64,000 nt of DNA from Armatimonadota bacterium. Its GTDB lineage: Bacteria; Armatimonadota; Hebobacteria; CAIYQO01. A program made the position numbers and the translations under genes. Location of the stretch: contig JAKPKV010000077.1 of NCBI GenBank assembly GCA_029553475.1, forward strand, positions 27,505 to 91,504. Direction: 5' to 3'. Shown here in pieces: positions 26,237 through 35,206 of this stretch (positions are counted from its first letter, which is position 1; each line of letters starts with the position of its first letter). Under the pieces are notes generated by a model that saw only the letters and a program-made list of their open reading frames with translations, was not told the origin of the DNA and did not search any database.

Positions 26237-27277
26237 ATGACGGAGCAGCCATCGTATACCTATCGCGACGCGGGCGTGGATATTGACGCCGGGGAAGAGG
26301 CCGTGCGCTTGATGAAGGCGCACGTGCGCGCCACCTTCACGCCGTCGGTGCTGGCGGAGCTGGGCACCTTCGGGGCGATGTTCGCGCCGGATTTGACCGG
26401 GTACAGCGCGCCGGTGCTGGTGAGCAGCGCGGACGGCGTGGGCACCAAGCTGAAGGTCGCCTTCCTCGCCGACCGCCACACCACCGTCGGGCAGGACCTG
26501 GTGAACCACTGCGTGAACGACATCCTGGCGCAGGGGGCGCGGGCGCTGTTCTTCATGGATTACTACGCCACCGGCCGGCTGGACCCGCCGGTCGCCGCGC
26601 AGGTGGTGCAGGGGCTGGCCATCGCCTGCCGGGAAAACGGCTGCGCGCTCATCGGCGGAGAGACGGCGGAGATGCCGGACATGTATACCCCCGGCGAATA
26701 TGATCTGGCCGGCTTCATCGTCGGGCTGGTGGACCGCGACCGCGTGGTCACCGGCGCGGAGATCGCCCCCGGCGATGCCGTCATCGGCCTCGCCTCCAAC
26801 GGCCTGCACACCAACGGCTACTCGCTGGCGCGGACGCTGGTCTTCACCGTGGCGGGGCTGACGGTGGCCGACATGCTCCCCTGGGGCGTCAGCGTCGCGG
26901 ACGAGCTGCTGCGCGTCCACCGCGCCTACGCCCCCGCCGTGCATCCGCTGCTGGCGGACGGCCTGATACGAGGGATGGCGCACATCACCGGCGGCGGCCT
27001 GCCCGGCAACCTGGTGCGCAGCCTGCCCGCCGGCCGGCGCGCCGTGCTCGACGCCGCGAGTTGGAGCGGCCAGCCGATCTTCGACTTCCTGATCCGGACC
27101 GGCAACGTCCCCCGCGCCGACGCCTACCGCGCCTTCAACATGGGGGTGGGCTTCACCCTGGTCGTCCGCGCCGCTGACGCGGAGACCGTGCTGACCCGCC
27201 TGCGCGCGAGCGGCGAAACCGCCTGGCGCATCGGGGAGGTCGTCGCCGGCGCACGCGGCGTGGAAATCCGGGCGTGA
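26237..27277 (+). CDS. purM: phosphoribosylformylglycinamidine cyclo-ligase
   Basis: The product is 346 residues. YRDAGVDIDAGEEAV opens the protein as in all PurM (AIR synthetase). SSADGVGTKLKVAF, HCVNDILAQGARALFFMDYYA, ALIGGETAEMPDMY, GLASNGLHTNGYSLAR and GGGLPGNLVR are all present. It makes aminoimidazole ribotide in purine synthesis, in the cytoplasm. It is not next to other pur genes. The ATG follows a repeat fragment closely, with GGGAAAGG as the likely ribosome site. Confidence 0.96.
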   Translation: MTEQPSYTYRDAGVDIDAGEEAVRLMKAHVRATFTPSVLAELGTFGAMFAPDLTGYSAPVLVSSADGVGTKLKVAFLADRHTTVGQDLVNHCVNDILAQGARALFFMDYYATGRLDPPVAAQVVQGLAIACRENGCALIGGETAEMPDMYTPGEYDLAGFIVGLVDRDRVVTGAEIAPGDAVIGLASNGLHTNGYSLARTLVFTVAGLTVADMLPWGVSVADELLRVHRAYAPAVHPLLADGLIRGMAHITGGGLPGNLVRSLPAGRRAVLDAASWSGQPIFDFLIRTGNVPRADAYRAFNMGVGFTLVVRAADAETVLTRLRASGETAWRIGEVVAGARGVEIRA

Positions 27278-27455
27278 AGGGTTCATCTCGGGGGCACGCC
27301 CTCCCGTCCGTCGTGCGGCACGCATGGGGGGCAGTCTCCCCCGTTTCGCAAACGCGACCGGGTGGAAACGCGGGCGGGATGGACCCAACCGGAGCAGTCG
27401 TCGTTTCACGGGCCGCCGATCACGGTAGAATTTCTGGCGAACGGAGAGTCGTCGT

Positions 27456-29513
27456 ATGTCATCACCGATACCATCCACGCGGCCGCTGCGGGCGGCGTGT
27501 TGCGTCCTCATCGCCCTCGGCCTGCTGGCGGCCGCCTACGCGCTGGCGCTGCGCGTGAAGGCGGAAGCCTCCGCGCGCGCGGTGGAGATCGTGGTGGATT
27601 ACCACGAAGCCGTCGCCCTCGCCGGCGCCGAAGGCGTGCCGCTGACGCGCGTGCTGAAGGAGGTGAAAGCGGCCGGCGCCACCGCGGTGGCCGTGCAGGA
27701 AGACACGCTGAACACGCTGGAAGCGCAGGGGGAGATCACCTTCGGCGCCCGCCCGACCGTGCACTACGCGAGCGCCTGGGCGCCGCAGGATCAGGTCTTC
27801 TCCATCGAGACGCCGGGGAATATGGACACCCTCACCTTCGTCTACGACGGCCTGAAGCGCGGCTACCCCGAGGCGAATCTCCATGACCAGCGCCCCTTCC
27901 GCATTCTCGTGCGCGGCGACCGCGGCGAGGTGGCGGATATTGGCCTCGGTCTCTCCGCCGGGAAAGTACGGTTCATCAGGCAGAACGGCCTGCGCGTGGT
28001 GGCGCGGCTGCGCGGCAGCCCGGCGCTCAACGCAACGAGCCTGGCGGCGTCAGTGGAGCAGGTGGCGCGCATCCTCGGCCAGCGCGGCGAATCCTGGGAG
28101 ATGCCGGTCGAGACCGCGGTCGCCCAGCCGGAGACGCAGCGCGGCATCGTCATCTTCGACGGCGACACCATCCCCGGCTACCGCGCGCTCATCCCCGATC
28201 TCGCCGTGCAGCTCTCCCAGCTCGGCCTCGTCTATGGCGCGGTGGAGTTCGCCAAACAGAAAGGCGACGTCGCGCTGGGCACGGCGCTGGGCGGCCAGCT
28301 CGTGCGCGTGCACAGCATCTCCCGCGAGGAGCTCGCCACCATGATGCCCGCCGAAGCGGTGGGGCGTTTCGGGCTGGCGGTGAAGGACCGCAACATCCGC
28401 GTGCTCTACGTCCGCATCCCGCCGGTGGTGGGGACAACCAGCCGCATCGCGGGCGCCGCGACGTATCTCGCCGCCATCAAGGGGGAGATACAGAAGGGCG
28501 GTTTCACCGTCTCCGAGACGAAACAGGCGCATCCCTTCACCCGCCTGCACCTGCCGCCGGTCGCGCTGGCGATGCTGTTTGCCGGCGCGGGCGCGGCGTT
28601 CTTCCTCTGGATCATCAGCGTGCTGCCGGCGGACTGGCCGCGGCCGTGGGGGACGGTGGGCCTGATCGCGCTGGTCATCGGCGTCGTGACCGCCTTCGCG
28701 CTGGCCTTCGTCAATCCCGATCTGGGGCGCATGGGCTTCGGCATCGCGGCGGCGGTCGCCTTCCCGCTGCTCGCGCTCACCGGGGCGTATCGCGAGATGC
28801 AGCGGCTCACGGGGGCCGGCGACCGGCGCCGCTGGCGCGCCGTGCGCGCGCTGCTCGTCACCACCGCCATCACCGTGCTCGGCGGGCTGCTCATCGCCGC
28901 CATGCTGGCGGAGGGTCGCTACCTGGTGAAGATCACCCAGTTTGTCGGGGTGAAGCTGGCGCTGGCAGCGCCGCTGCTGCTGTTCGGCCTGCTGCTGGCC
29001 GCAGACGGCCTCGCCCGCGCCGGGGAGAGTTTTGCCGCGTGGCGGGCGCGCGTCACCGCGAATCTACAGGGCTTTTTCCATCAGCCGCTCTACCTCTGGG
29101 GCATCATCGTCGCCGGCGCCGCGCTGGTGGTGGTGGCGCTCATGCTGGCGCGCTCTGGCAATGACGGCGGCGTGGGGGTCAGCGAGCTGGAGCTGCGCGT
29201 CCGCGCGCTGCTCGATCAGACGCTCGTCGCCCGCCCGCGCACCAAAGAGTTCCTGCTCGGCCATCCCCTCTTCCTGCTCGGCATGGCCGCGGCCATGCGC
29301 AACCTGCGCCCGCTGGCGATGATCCTCCTCCTCGGCGGCGCCATCGGCCAGGTGGACGTGCTCAATACCTTCTGCCACGCCCACACCCCCGTGCTGCTCT
29401 CCCTGCTGCGCGTCGTCAACGGCCTCGGGCTCGGCGTCATCCTCGGCCTCATCGCCATCCTCCTCCTCTTCCCCCGCCAACCCGCGGCGGTGAAGACAAC
29501 GGTGGAAGCGTAG
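27456..29513 (+). CDS. DUF5693-like membrane protein
   Basis: The product is 685 residues. A signal anchor at about 10-30 is followed by a soluble domain of about 330 residues (VVDYHEAVALAGAEGVPLTRVLKEVKAAGATAVAVQEDTL... is typical of DUF5693). At least eight hydrophobic helices follow from residue 365 onward. The family occurs in Firmicutes and some other phyla and has been linked to envelope polysaccharide by gene context, not by experiment. GGAGAG precedes ATG 27456. A strong hairpin terminator follows. Confidence 0.8.
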   Translation: MSSPIPSTRPLRAACCVLIALGLLAAAYALALRVKAEASARAVEIVVDYHEAVALAGAEGVPLTRVLKEVKAAGATAVAVQEDTLNTLEAQGEITFGARPTVHYASAWAPQDQVFSIETPGNMDTLTFVYDGLKRGYPEANLHDQRPFRILVRGDRGEVADIGLGLSAGKVRFIRQNGLRVVARLRGSPALNATSLAASVEQVARILGQRGESWEMPVETAVAQPETQRGIVIFDGDTIPGYRALIPDLAVQLSQLGLVYGAVEFAKQKGDVALGTALGGQLVRVHSISREELATMMPAEAVGRFGLAVKDRNIRVLYVRIPPVVGTTSRIAGAATYLAAIKGEIQKGGFTVSETKQAHPFTRLHLPPVALAMLFAGAGAAFFLWIISVLPADWPRPWGTVGLIALVIGVVTAFALAFVNPDLGRMGFGIAAAVAFPLLALTGAYREMQRLTGAGDRRRWRAVRALLVTTAITVLGGLLIAAMLAEGRYLVKITQFVGVKLALAAPLLLFGLLLAADGLARAGESFAAWRARVTANLQGFFHQPLYLWGIIVAGAALVVVALMLARSGNDGGVGVSELELRVRALLDQTLVARPRTKEFLLGHPLFLLGMAAAMRNLRPLAMILLLGGAIGQVDVLNTFCHAHTPVLLSLLRVVNGLGLGVILGLIAILLLFPRQPAAVKTTVEA

Positions 29514-29556
29514 GGAAGAGAGAACCGCAGATTACGCAGATTTGCGCAGATAGATT

Positions 29557-29590
29557 GGAAAAGGGAAGGCGATAGCGCCTTCCCTTTTCC
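29557..29590 (+). terminator. terminator with a perfect 15-bp stem
   Basis: GGAAAAGGGAAGGCG pairs with CGCCTTCCCTTTTCC around ATAG. The right arm contains a TTTT run and is followed by CTATTCCTTTT. The A-rich left arm gives a matching T tract on the other strand, so it can serve both the DUF5693 gene and the convergent AGE gene. Confidence 0.85.
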
Positions 29591-29674
29591 CTATTCCTTT
29601 TCCGCCCATTCTCTAGCCCAGGGCAACGCCCGGGGAGCCGTCCCCCATCCGCGCACTCCGCGGTTCCCCCCGTG

Positions 29675-30847
29675 TCACCCCATCTCCTCCAGAAAGCGCA
29701 TCCCCATCAGCAGGCCGCGCGGCAGGTGAAAACAGCCCTTCCATTTGCCGCCTTTGAGCGGCAGCAGCACCTCGCCGCGGCGGTTCAGATAGCCGTACCA
29801 CTCGCCGTATTCGGGATCGGGAAAATGCAGCCAGGTGTAGGCGTGCACCTGGTCGTACCACGCCTTCAGGCTCTCGCGGCCCGTCAGCTTATAGCCGAGG
29901 ATGAGCCCCACCAGCGTCTCCACGTGCACCCACCAGAGTTTCTGGTCCCACTCAAGCTGCTGCGGCGGCTTTCCGAAGGCGTCCAGGAAGTAGAAGATGC
30001 CGCCATACTGCTCGTCCCAGCCGAAATCGAGCTGGTCTTCCAGGGCGTCGGCGGCGCGTTCCACCATCGCCCGGTCGCCCAGTTGATCGGCGGCGTGCAT
30101 CACGAACCACATCGCCTCGATACCGTGGCCGGGGTTGATGAGGCGGCCGTCGAAGGTATCGGGGTGGCTGCCGTCCGGGGCGACGTTTTCGAAGATGCGC
30201 TCCATCTCACGGTCCACGAAGACGTCCATCACCTCGCGCAGCTGCTCGCGGATCGTCGCCGCCACCGGGTAGTCAGGGATCGAGCCGCCCAGCTCGATGG
30301 CCAGGTTCACCGTGATCATCGGCAGCACCATCGAGCGCATCGGCCGCGTGCCCGGCACGATCTTGTTGTACGGCCCCTTCGGATTCTCCCAGCGGGCGAG
30401 GATGCGCTCGAAGGTGCGCACGGCGATCTCCGTCGCCCACGCCTCGCCGCTCGCTCGGCCGAATTCCGCGAACGCCATCGCCGCGAAACAGTCGGCAAAG
30501 ATGCTGTAGGGCTGCACCAGCGGCGCGCCGGCGCGGTTAAGGGAAAAATACCAGTCGCCCGCCGCGTCCCGCCCGTGCGCGGCGAGGAAGCGCGCCCCCA
30601 GCGCCGCCATCTCCAGCCACGCGGGCCGCGCCTCCAGCGCGTTGAAAAACTTGGCGAACATCCACACCTGCCGCGCCTGCAGCCAGACGAACTTGTCCGT
30701 GTCGAAGACGCTCCCGTCGCGGTTCAGGCAGGTGAAATATCCGCCGTATTCCCGATCCGGCGAGTGCCGCTCCCAGAACGGAATCACGTCCTCCAGCAGC
30801 GCCCCGGCATACTGGTCGCGCAGTTTTTTCGGATTATCGAGCAGCAT
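29675..30847 (-). CDS. AGE-family N-acylglucosamine 2-epimerase / cellobiose 2-epimerase-like
   Basis: The product is 390 residues, normal for the family. The alpha/alpha barrel contains GGYFTCLNRDGSVFDTDKFVWLQARQVWMFAKF (about residues 35-67), then RLINPGHGIEAMWFVMHAA with the active-site His, and DQKLWWVHVETLVGLI with the second His. It interconverts sugars at C2, either N-acetylglucosamine/N-acetylmannosamine or a disaccharide such as cellobiose. GGGAGG lies eight bases before ATG 30847; the ATG at 30868 is less likely. It fits the carbohydrate theme of the window. Confidence 0.85.
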   Translation of the reverse strand: MLLDNPKKLRDQYAGALLEDVIPFWERHSPDREYGGYFTCLNRDGSVFDTDKFVWLQARQVWMFAKFFNALEARPAWLEMAALGARFLAAHGRDAAGDWYFSLNRAGAPLVQPYSIFADCFAAMAFAEFGRASGEAWATEIAVRTFERILARWENPKGPYNKIVPGTRPMRSMVLPMITVNLAIELGGSIPDYPVAATIREQLREVMDVFVDREMERIFENVAPDGSHPDTFDGRLINPGHGIEAMWFVMHAADQLGDRAMVERAADALEDQLDFGWDEQYGGIFYFLDAFGKPPQQLEWDQKLWWVHVETLVGLILGYKLTGRESLKAWYDQVHAYTWLHFPDPEYGEWYGYLNRRGEVLLPLKGGKWKGCFHLPRGLLMGMRFLEEMG

Positions 30848-30865
30848 GGAATGTACCTCCCACAT

Positions 30866-30883
30866 CAATCGTCATCGTAATCG
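30866..30883 (-). repeat. inverted CGATTACGATGACG microsatellite piece
   Basis: Bases 30870-30883 are the exact reverse complement of the 14-mer at 31118-31131 and 2459-2472. They lie just upstream of the AGE gene. Confidence 0.8.
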
Positions 30884-31081
30884 CTAAATCGCTTCTCTTG
30901 GCTGGCGAGACGCCGTCGGGCCGAGAACCATGCGCAAAAGTTCGTCTTTGGACGGTTACGGAGCCTACGCGCGGACTCCCACATACCTCTCGCGCGTAAC
31001 CTCTGCCCCTGTCAAACTAACCTTTGTGTCTTCCCTTCTTCCCAACTTCGTGTTGAAACCGCACGGAGCCGGCCCCGATTG

Positions 31082-31136
31082 CGATGACGACGACGATGAC
31101 GATGACGAGTACGACGACGATTACGATGACGATTTG
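31082..31136 (+). repeat. GATGAC/GACGAC microsatellite
   Basis: About 55 bases of GAT/GAC/GAG triplets. On the minus strand it supplies the last codons (Ser-Ser-Ser) and the TAA stop of the gene ending at 31121. Confidence 0.9.
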
Positions 31137-32236
31137 GTCAGCGCCTGATACACCCCCACCAGAAACGCCCGGTTATCCGCCTGCACGTAGTCCAGCTCCC
31201 CGCCCATGCGGTGGAAGGTTTTGCAGAAGCGCAGGTAGTAGGCGGGGTGATCCATCGGCGGCTCGCCGGCGCGCCAGTCCCAGTCGCCGCCGGCCTGGAT
31301 ATCGTTGACCACCAGCAGGTAGTCGGTCAGCGGCGGGCCGATCTGCCGCGCCAGGTTGTTCGCCATGGAGAGCGATTTTTCAAAGATCATCGGCGCCATG
31401 ATGGCCGAGCCGACGGTGAGATGCACGCCCCCGGTGAGGCGGCTCACGCTGTCAGCGTAGCTGAGGAAATCGCGCACCGCCGCGCGGCCGATGACGCCGC
31501 CGCTGTTCAGCGGGTGGGTGTAGATGATGTCGTAGCCGATGCCCGGATGCACGGTGAGCGGCACCCCCACCCGCGCCGCCGCCGCCTGCACGCTGAAGCG
31601 CTGGTGCGGGTGCGGCACGCGATAGTGGCCGGGCTCGACGCCGCCGGTGGTGATGAGCGCCAGCGCATCGGCCAGCGCGCCCAGCGTCTCGTCGGGGGCC
31701 TCCGTCGCCGCCAGCGCCGCCAGCTGCGCGCGCAGCGCGGCGGGCGGCGGGATCTCCAGGTGCTCCTCGGCGATGAGCGCCCCCACCGACGCGCCGTACC
31801 CCAGGCCGTCCAGCCCGCCGGCGGCGAGGGCCAGGTTGATCCAGCGCCCCGTCTCCTCCCAGGTGCCGAATTGCCCCCGCGCCACGTTCGCCCGCACGTC
31901 CTCGCTGCTGCGCCCCAGATAGGCGAACTCCCAGTCGTGGATGGAGCCGGCGCCATTGGTGGCCAGATGCGTCACCCAGCCCTCCTCGAGGAGCGCGATG
32001 AGCACCGGTCCCAGCCCGTTCTTGATGAGGTGCGCGCCGTAGGTGAGCATCACCGGCCGGTCCTGCGCCCGCGCCGCGCGAATGCGTTCTACCAATCGCG
32101 CCACCTGCCCCGCCTGATGCGGCGGCAGCGCCGGCGCCGGCCCGTCGGGCCGCACGGCGATCTCCGCGATGGCGAGCTTGCTCACGCGCTCGCGCAGCGG
32201 ATGCATCTGCAGTTGTCGGCGATTCAGGCGCGGCAT
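31121..32236 (-). CDS. deoxyhypusine-synthase-like protein of unknown function
   Basis: The product is 371 residues. PVMLTYGAHLIKNGLGPVLIALLEEGWVTHLATNGAGSIHDWEFAYLG (about residues 62-109) follows the logic of deoxyhypusine synthase: an N-terminal NAD-fold block with a lost-function cue such as IKNGL, then a TNGAGSIHD segment. Further blocks include HPGIGYDIIYTHPLNSGG. Bacterial homologues of DHS are known to act on polyamines or have unknown roles. GGAGG precedes ATG 32236. The C-terminus runs into a microsatellite. The assignment is inference from pattern. Confidence 0.55.
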   Translation of the reverse strand: MPRLNRRQLQMHPLRERVSKLAIAEIAVRPDGPAPALPPHQAGQVARLVERIRAARAQDRPVMLTYGAHLIKNGLGPVLIALLEEGWVTHLATNGAGSIHDWEFAYLGRSSEDVRANVARGQFGTWEETGRWINLALAAGGLDGLGYGASVGALIAEEHLEIPPPAALRAQLAALAATEAPDETLGALADALALITTGGVEPGHYRVPHPHQRFSVQAAAARVGVPLTVHPGIGYDIIYTHPLNSGGVIGRAAVRDFLSYADSVSRLTGGVHLTVGSAIMAPMIFEKSLSMANNLARQIGPPLTDYLLVVNDIQAGGDWDWRAGEPPMDHPAYYLRFCKTFHRMGGELDYVQADNRAFLVGVYQALTKSSS

Positions 32237-32299
32237 CGCACAACACCTCCGGCAGGAAAATTCGACCTGCCGCCGCGCCCTCCTCTTTCCGGTCCCGCT

Positions 32300-32392
32300 G
32301 GGACTGACTCCGCATGGCCGAATACGCACTCGGCAGCATCGCCGCCGCCCCGTGTCGGGCGCCGCCCAGCCCTACCATGCGGAGTCTGTCCC
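32300..32392 (+). repeat. family B palindromic element, copy 1 (93 bp)
   Basis: The ends GGGACTGACTCCGCATGG and its complement (one mismatch) bound 93 bases. It is an inverted near-copy of 32811-32903, and homology extends about 10 bases further on the outer side. Confidence 0.9.
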
Positions 32393-32471
32393 TTCCGCGC
32401 TGAAGGAAACATATGCCTGGCAAAAAGAACAAACGTATGCTCTACTGCCGCCTGGACCGTGACGTGCTTTG

Positions 32472-32584
32472 TAGTCCGCGCCCTCCGCGGCGCGTGGTGA
32501 CGCATTGCTCCACCGTGCCCGATGCTAGTGTTGTCGGACACGGTGTCGCCTTTTGGTCACACGCGCCGCGGAGGGCGCGGACTA
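32472..32584 (+). repeat. 113-bp element with perfect 24-bp inverted ends
   Basis: Bases 32472-32495 and 32561-32584 are exact reverse complements (TAGTCCGCGCCCTCCGCGG...). The inner part also pairs weakly through GTGTC/GACAC. No coding capacity. It may be a MITE or a bidirectional hairpin. Confidence 0.85.
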
Positions 32585-32810
32585 CCGAGGGCGCGGCGCC
32601 GCCCACTCCATGGGGTGATACACGGCCCCACCGAACAGCGCCGTCTGTTGGTCGTGCGCCACGCAACGAAGTGGAGTAGCGCCGCCGACAATCGCATCAC
32701 GGCCCCGTGTGCGGCACAGACGGTTCGCTGTTCATGCTGGGACGGCGCCTCCGCTCGGACGGCAGGGAGGCTACCGAGTGCGTATTCGACCATGCGGGAC
32801 CGGGGCGAAA

Positions 32811-32903
32811 GGGACAGACTCCGCATGGCAGGGCTGGACGGCGCCCGACACGGGGCGGCGGCGATGCTGCCGAGTGCGTATTCGGCCATGCGGAGTCAGT
32901 CCC
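32811..32903 (-). repeat. family B palindromic element, copy 2 (93 bp)
   Basis: It is inverted with respect to copy 1, with very few differences across all 93 bases. A partial duplication of its right half (CCGAGTGCGTATTCG...) lies directly upstream. Confidence 0.9.
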
Positions 32904-32932
32904 AGCGGGACCGGCGAAATCCACAGAACCCG

Positions 32933-33835
32933 TCAGCGCTCCGTCGGCGCTGCCGCCCCCCGGCTGTTCTGGATGAAAATGTGATCAATGCGCTCCATGA
33001 GGGTATCCACCGTATCGGCGGGGGAGACGATGGTGGTGCCGAAGGTGACGGTGGGGGAGAGGATGCCGCCGTCCACTTCGAGGAAGGCGCTCTCCACCAT
33101 GCGCTGCAGCTTATCGGCGACGACGTTCAGCCCGGCGGTGCTCTGATTCACCAGGATGACGAGGAACTCGTCTTTGCTCCAGCGGCAGACGGCGTCGCTG
33201 GAGCGTACGGCGTGCTGCAGCGTCTGCGCCACCATGTGCAGCACGCGGTCGCCGATGTCGCGCCCGTAGCGGGTATTGATGCCTTTCAGGTTGTCAATGT
33301 CCACGGTGAGCACGCTGAAGAGCACGCCGTAGCGCGTCCACTCGCCCATGCGGCTCTCCAGCAGGCGGCGGGCGTCGCGGCGGTTGCCCACCTCGGTGAG
33401 CGGATCGAGCAGCGCCAGCTCGTCCAGCCGCCGCAGCAGGAGCTGCGAGGCGTGCCAGGCGCTGTCATCGCTAAGGATCTCCACCGCGCCGCAGATCGCG
33501 CCGGCGTCGTCGCGCATCGGCGTCACCCGCGCGTAGACGGGGATGCGGTGGCCGTCTTTGTGATGCAGGAAGACGTGGGAGTCGCGGACCTCCCCGTCGT
33601 GCAGCGTCTGCTGCAGCGGGCCGCTGTCGGCGCAGAGCGGGCGGCCGTGCTCGTCCACGTGCATCAGCACCGGGCTGGTGCAGCGCTGCCCGAGCATCTC
33701 CGCGGCGGCGTAGCCGGTCAGCGCCTCCGCGCTGGCGTTCCAGTAGCTGATGGAGAGGTCCGGCGCCACCGCGTAGACCGCGTCGTACAGGTGGTCAAGG
33801 ATCGCCCGCGCCGATTTCCCGCTGATCCCGTGCAT
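32933..33835 (-). CDS. PAS protein with a degenerate GGDEF domain
   Basis: The product is 300 residues. A PAS domain spans about residues 10-125 (YDAVYAVAPDLSISYWNASAEALTGY...). The C-terminal domain (about 135-295) aligns with GGDEF domains: DPLTEVGNRRDARRLLE and VDIDNLKGIN with the metal Asp. However, the signature loop reads SKDEF at residues 220-224 instead of GGDEF, so both glycines are lost. Catalysis of c-di-GMP synthesis is therefore doubtful; it may bind GTP or act as a regulator. GAGGAG precedes the ATG; in-frame starts at 33838 and 33856 are alternatives. Confidence 0.82.
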   Translation of the reverse strand: MHGISGKSARAILDHLYDAVYAVAPDLSISYWNASAEALTGYAAAEMLGQRCTSPVLMHVDEHGRPLCADSGPLQQTLHDGEVRDSHVFLHHKDGHRIPVYARVTPMRDDAGAICGAVEILSDDSAWHASQLLLRRLDELALLDPLTEVGNRRDARRLLESRMGEWTRYGVLFSVLTVDIDNLKGINTRYGRDIGDRVLHMVAQTLQHAVRSSDAVCRWSKDEFLVILVNQSTAGLNVVADKLQRMVESAFLEVDGGILSPTVTFGTTIVSPADTVDTLMERIDHIFIQNSRGAAAPTER

Positions 33836-33947
33836 CATCGTCTCCTCTGCCGTCACACGTGCGGAAGACCGCCTCTTCCGTTATTCCACATCGTCGGCCC
33901 CCGACCCCGGCCATCCCCGTCGTGGAGAAGCGGGGCCGACAGGCTCA

Positions 33948-35030
33948 TCATTCCCGCCCCAGCGCCGCCGCGACCTCGGCGAGCTGGTCCATCACCGGCA
34001 GCGTGTTCGGGCATTGGGGCTCGCAGGCGCCGCAGCGGGCGCAGGCGGCGGCGCGCTTGGCGGGGTCCATGCCGGCATATTGCCCGGCGGCCCAGTCCAG
34101 CAGGCCGTAGACCTTCGCGTAGTTGTACAGGCGAAAATTGCCGGGGATATCCACGCCGCTGGGGCAGTCCATGCAGTAGCCGCAGGCGGTGCAGAACTGC
34201 TGGCCGAGGGCGGCGAACTCGTCAAGGATGGCGTCCATCCGCGCGTGGTCGGCGCCCTGGAAGGCGTTCACCGTGTCCACGTTCTCCGCCAGCATCTCCA
34301 GCGTGTTCATCCCGCTGCAGGCGCAGCTCACGTGGGGATTCGCCAGCACGAACTGCAGCGCGGCGGCGGCGGTGGTGTGCGCCCCGCCGGGCATGAGCGC
34401 CTGCAGTTGCGGCGCCGGGGCGGAGAGCATGCCGCCGGCCACCGGGCACATGGCGATGACCCCCACGCCCAACGCGCCGGCGCGGGCGATGGCCGGCGCG
34501 TAAGCGCGGTTGAGCATATTGTAGGGAATCGTCAAACTGTCGAAGAGGCCGGTCTCGATGAGCGCGATGTCATGCTCCGGCGTGTCGTGCCCGGTGAAGC
34601 CGATGTGGCCGATCAGCCCCTCGGCGCGCGCCTGATCCAGCGCCTCCAGCGCCCCGCCTTTCTTCGTCAGCATCTCCAGCCGGTCCAGGCTGAACCAGCC
34701 CACCTGAAAGAACTCCAGGTAGTCCACGCCGAGGATCTCCAGCTGCCGCTCGATCTCTTCGCGGTAGCTGCCGACGGTGGTCTCCGCGCTGATGCCCGCC
34801 TTGCCGGAGACGATCAGCCCGCGGCTGCGCCCTTTCAGCCCCCCGGCGGTGAGGTGCTGGCACCTGCCGTTGATATACCCGCGCGTGGTCTCAAAATAGT
34901 TCACCCCGGCGGCGATGGCGGCATCCACCACCCGCGCCGCCAGCTCCGGGTCGTGCTCCGGCAGGCGCATGCACCCCATCGCCAGCGCCGAGACCTGCAA
35001 CCCGGTCTTTCCCAATGGCCGATACTGCAT
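33948..35030 (-). CDS. aldo/keto reductase-like protein with C-terminal 4Fe-4S motifs
   Basis: The product is 360 residues. The N-terminal ~270 form an AKR barrel (RPLGKTGLQVSALAMGCMRL). The usual catalytic Asp is replaced by Glu in NYFETTRGY, and the His found after the fourth strand is missing (FFQVGWFS). Tyr and Lys (SGKAG) are kept. The C-terminus has two cysteine clusters, CTACGYCMDCP and CARCGACEPQC, typical of ferredoxin-like extensions. Such proteins occur in many bacteria as putative oxidoreductases. Electron transfer to an unknown substrate is inferred. Confidence 0.8.
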   Translation of the reverse strand: MQYRPLGKTGLQVSALAMGCMRLPEHDPELAARVVDAAIAAGVNYFETTRGYINGRCQHLTAGGLKGRSRGLIVSGKAGISAETTVGSYREEIERQLEILGVDYLEFFQVGWFSLDRLEMLTKKGGALEALDQARAEGLIGHIGFTGHDTPEHDIALIETGLFDSLTIPYNMLNRAYAPAIARAGALGVGVIAMCPVAGGMLSAPAPQLQALMPGGAHTTAAAALQFVLANPHVSCACSGMNTLEMLAENVDTVNAFQGADHARMDAILDEFAALGQQFCTACGYCMDCPSGVDIPGNFRLYNYAKVYGLLDWAAGQYAGMDPAKRAAACARCGACEPQCPNTLPVMDQLAEVAAALGRE

Positions 35031-35206
35031 GAACACCCCTCGTTTCAGCTCGTTTCAGCTAAACGTCCCATGTTATTCGATACGGGAGGACGCGTATCCT
35101 TGTCGGCGTGGGGCCGTCTACCCAAGCCTCCCTCCCGCTCCCCTCTCCCGGAGGTCGAGGGGCGTGCGCGGCTATGCGGGAACCGCGGCGCGCCGGCGTC
35201 TCGCCC

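Larger units (their letters stand above)
32237..32932. other. 700-bp repeat-rich gap
   Basis: No gene is supported. The gap holds two inverted family B copies, a partial extra B segment at about 32775-32803, and the 113-bp inverted-repeat element. Together these fill about half of it. It looks like a hotspot for short palindromic insertions. Confidence 0.75.

Noticed and set aside
32522..34396. 624-residue plus-strand frame through the repeat gap and the PAS-GGDEF gene
   Set aside because: It crosses palindromic repeats and is antisense to two recognisable genes.
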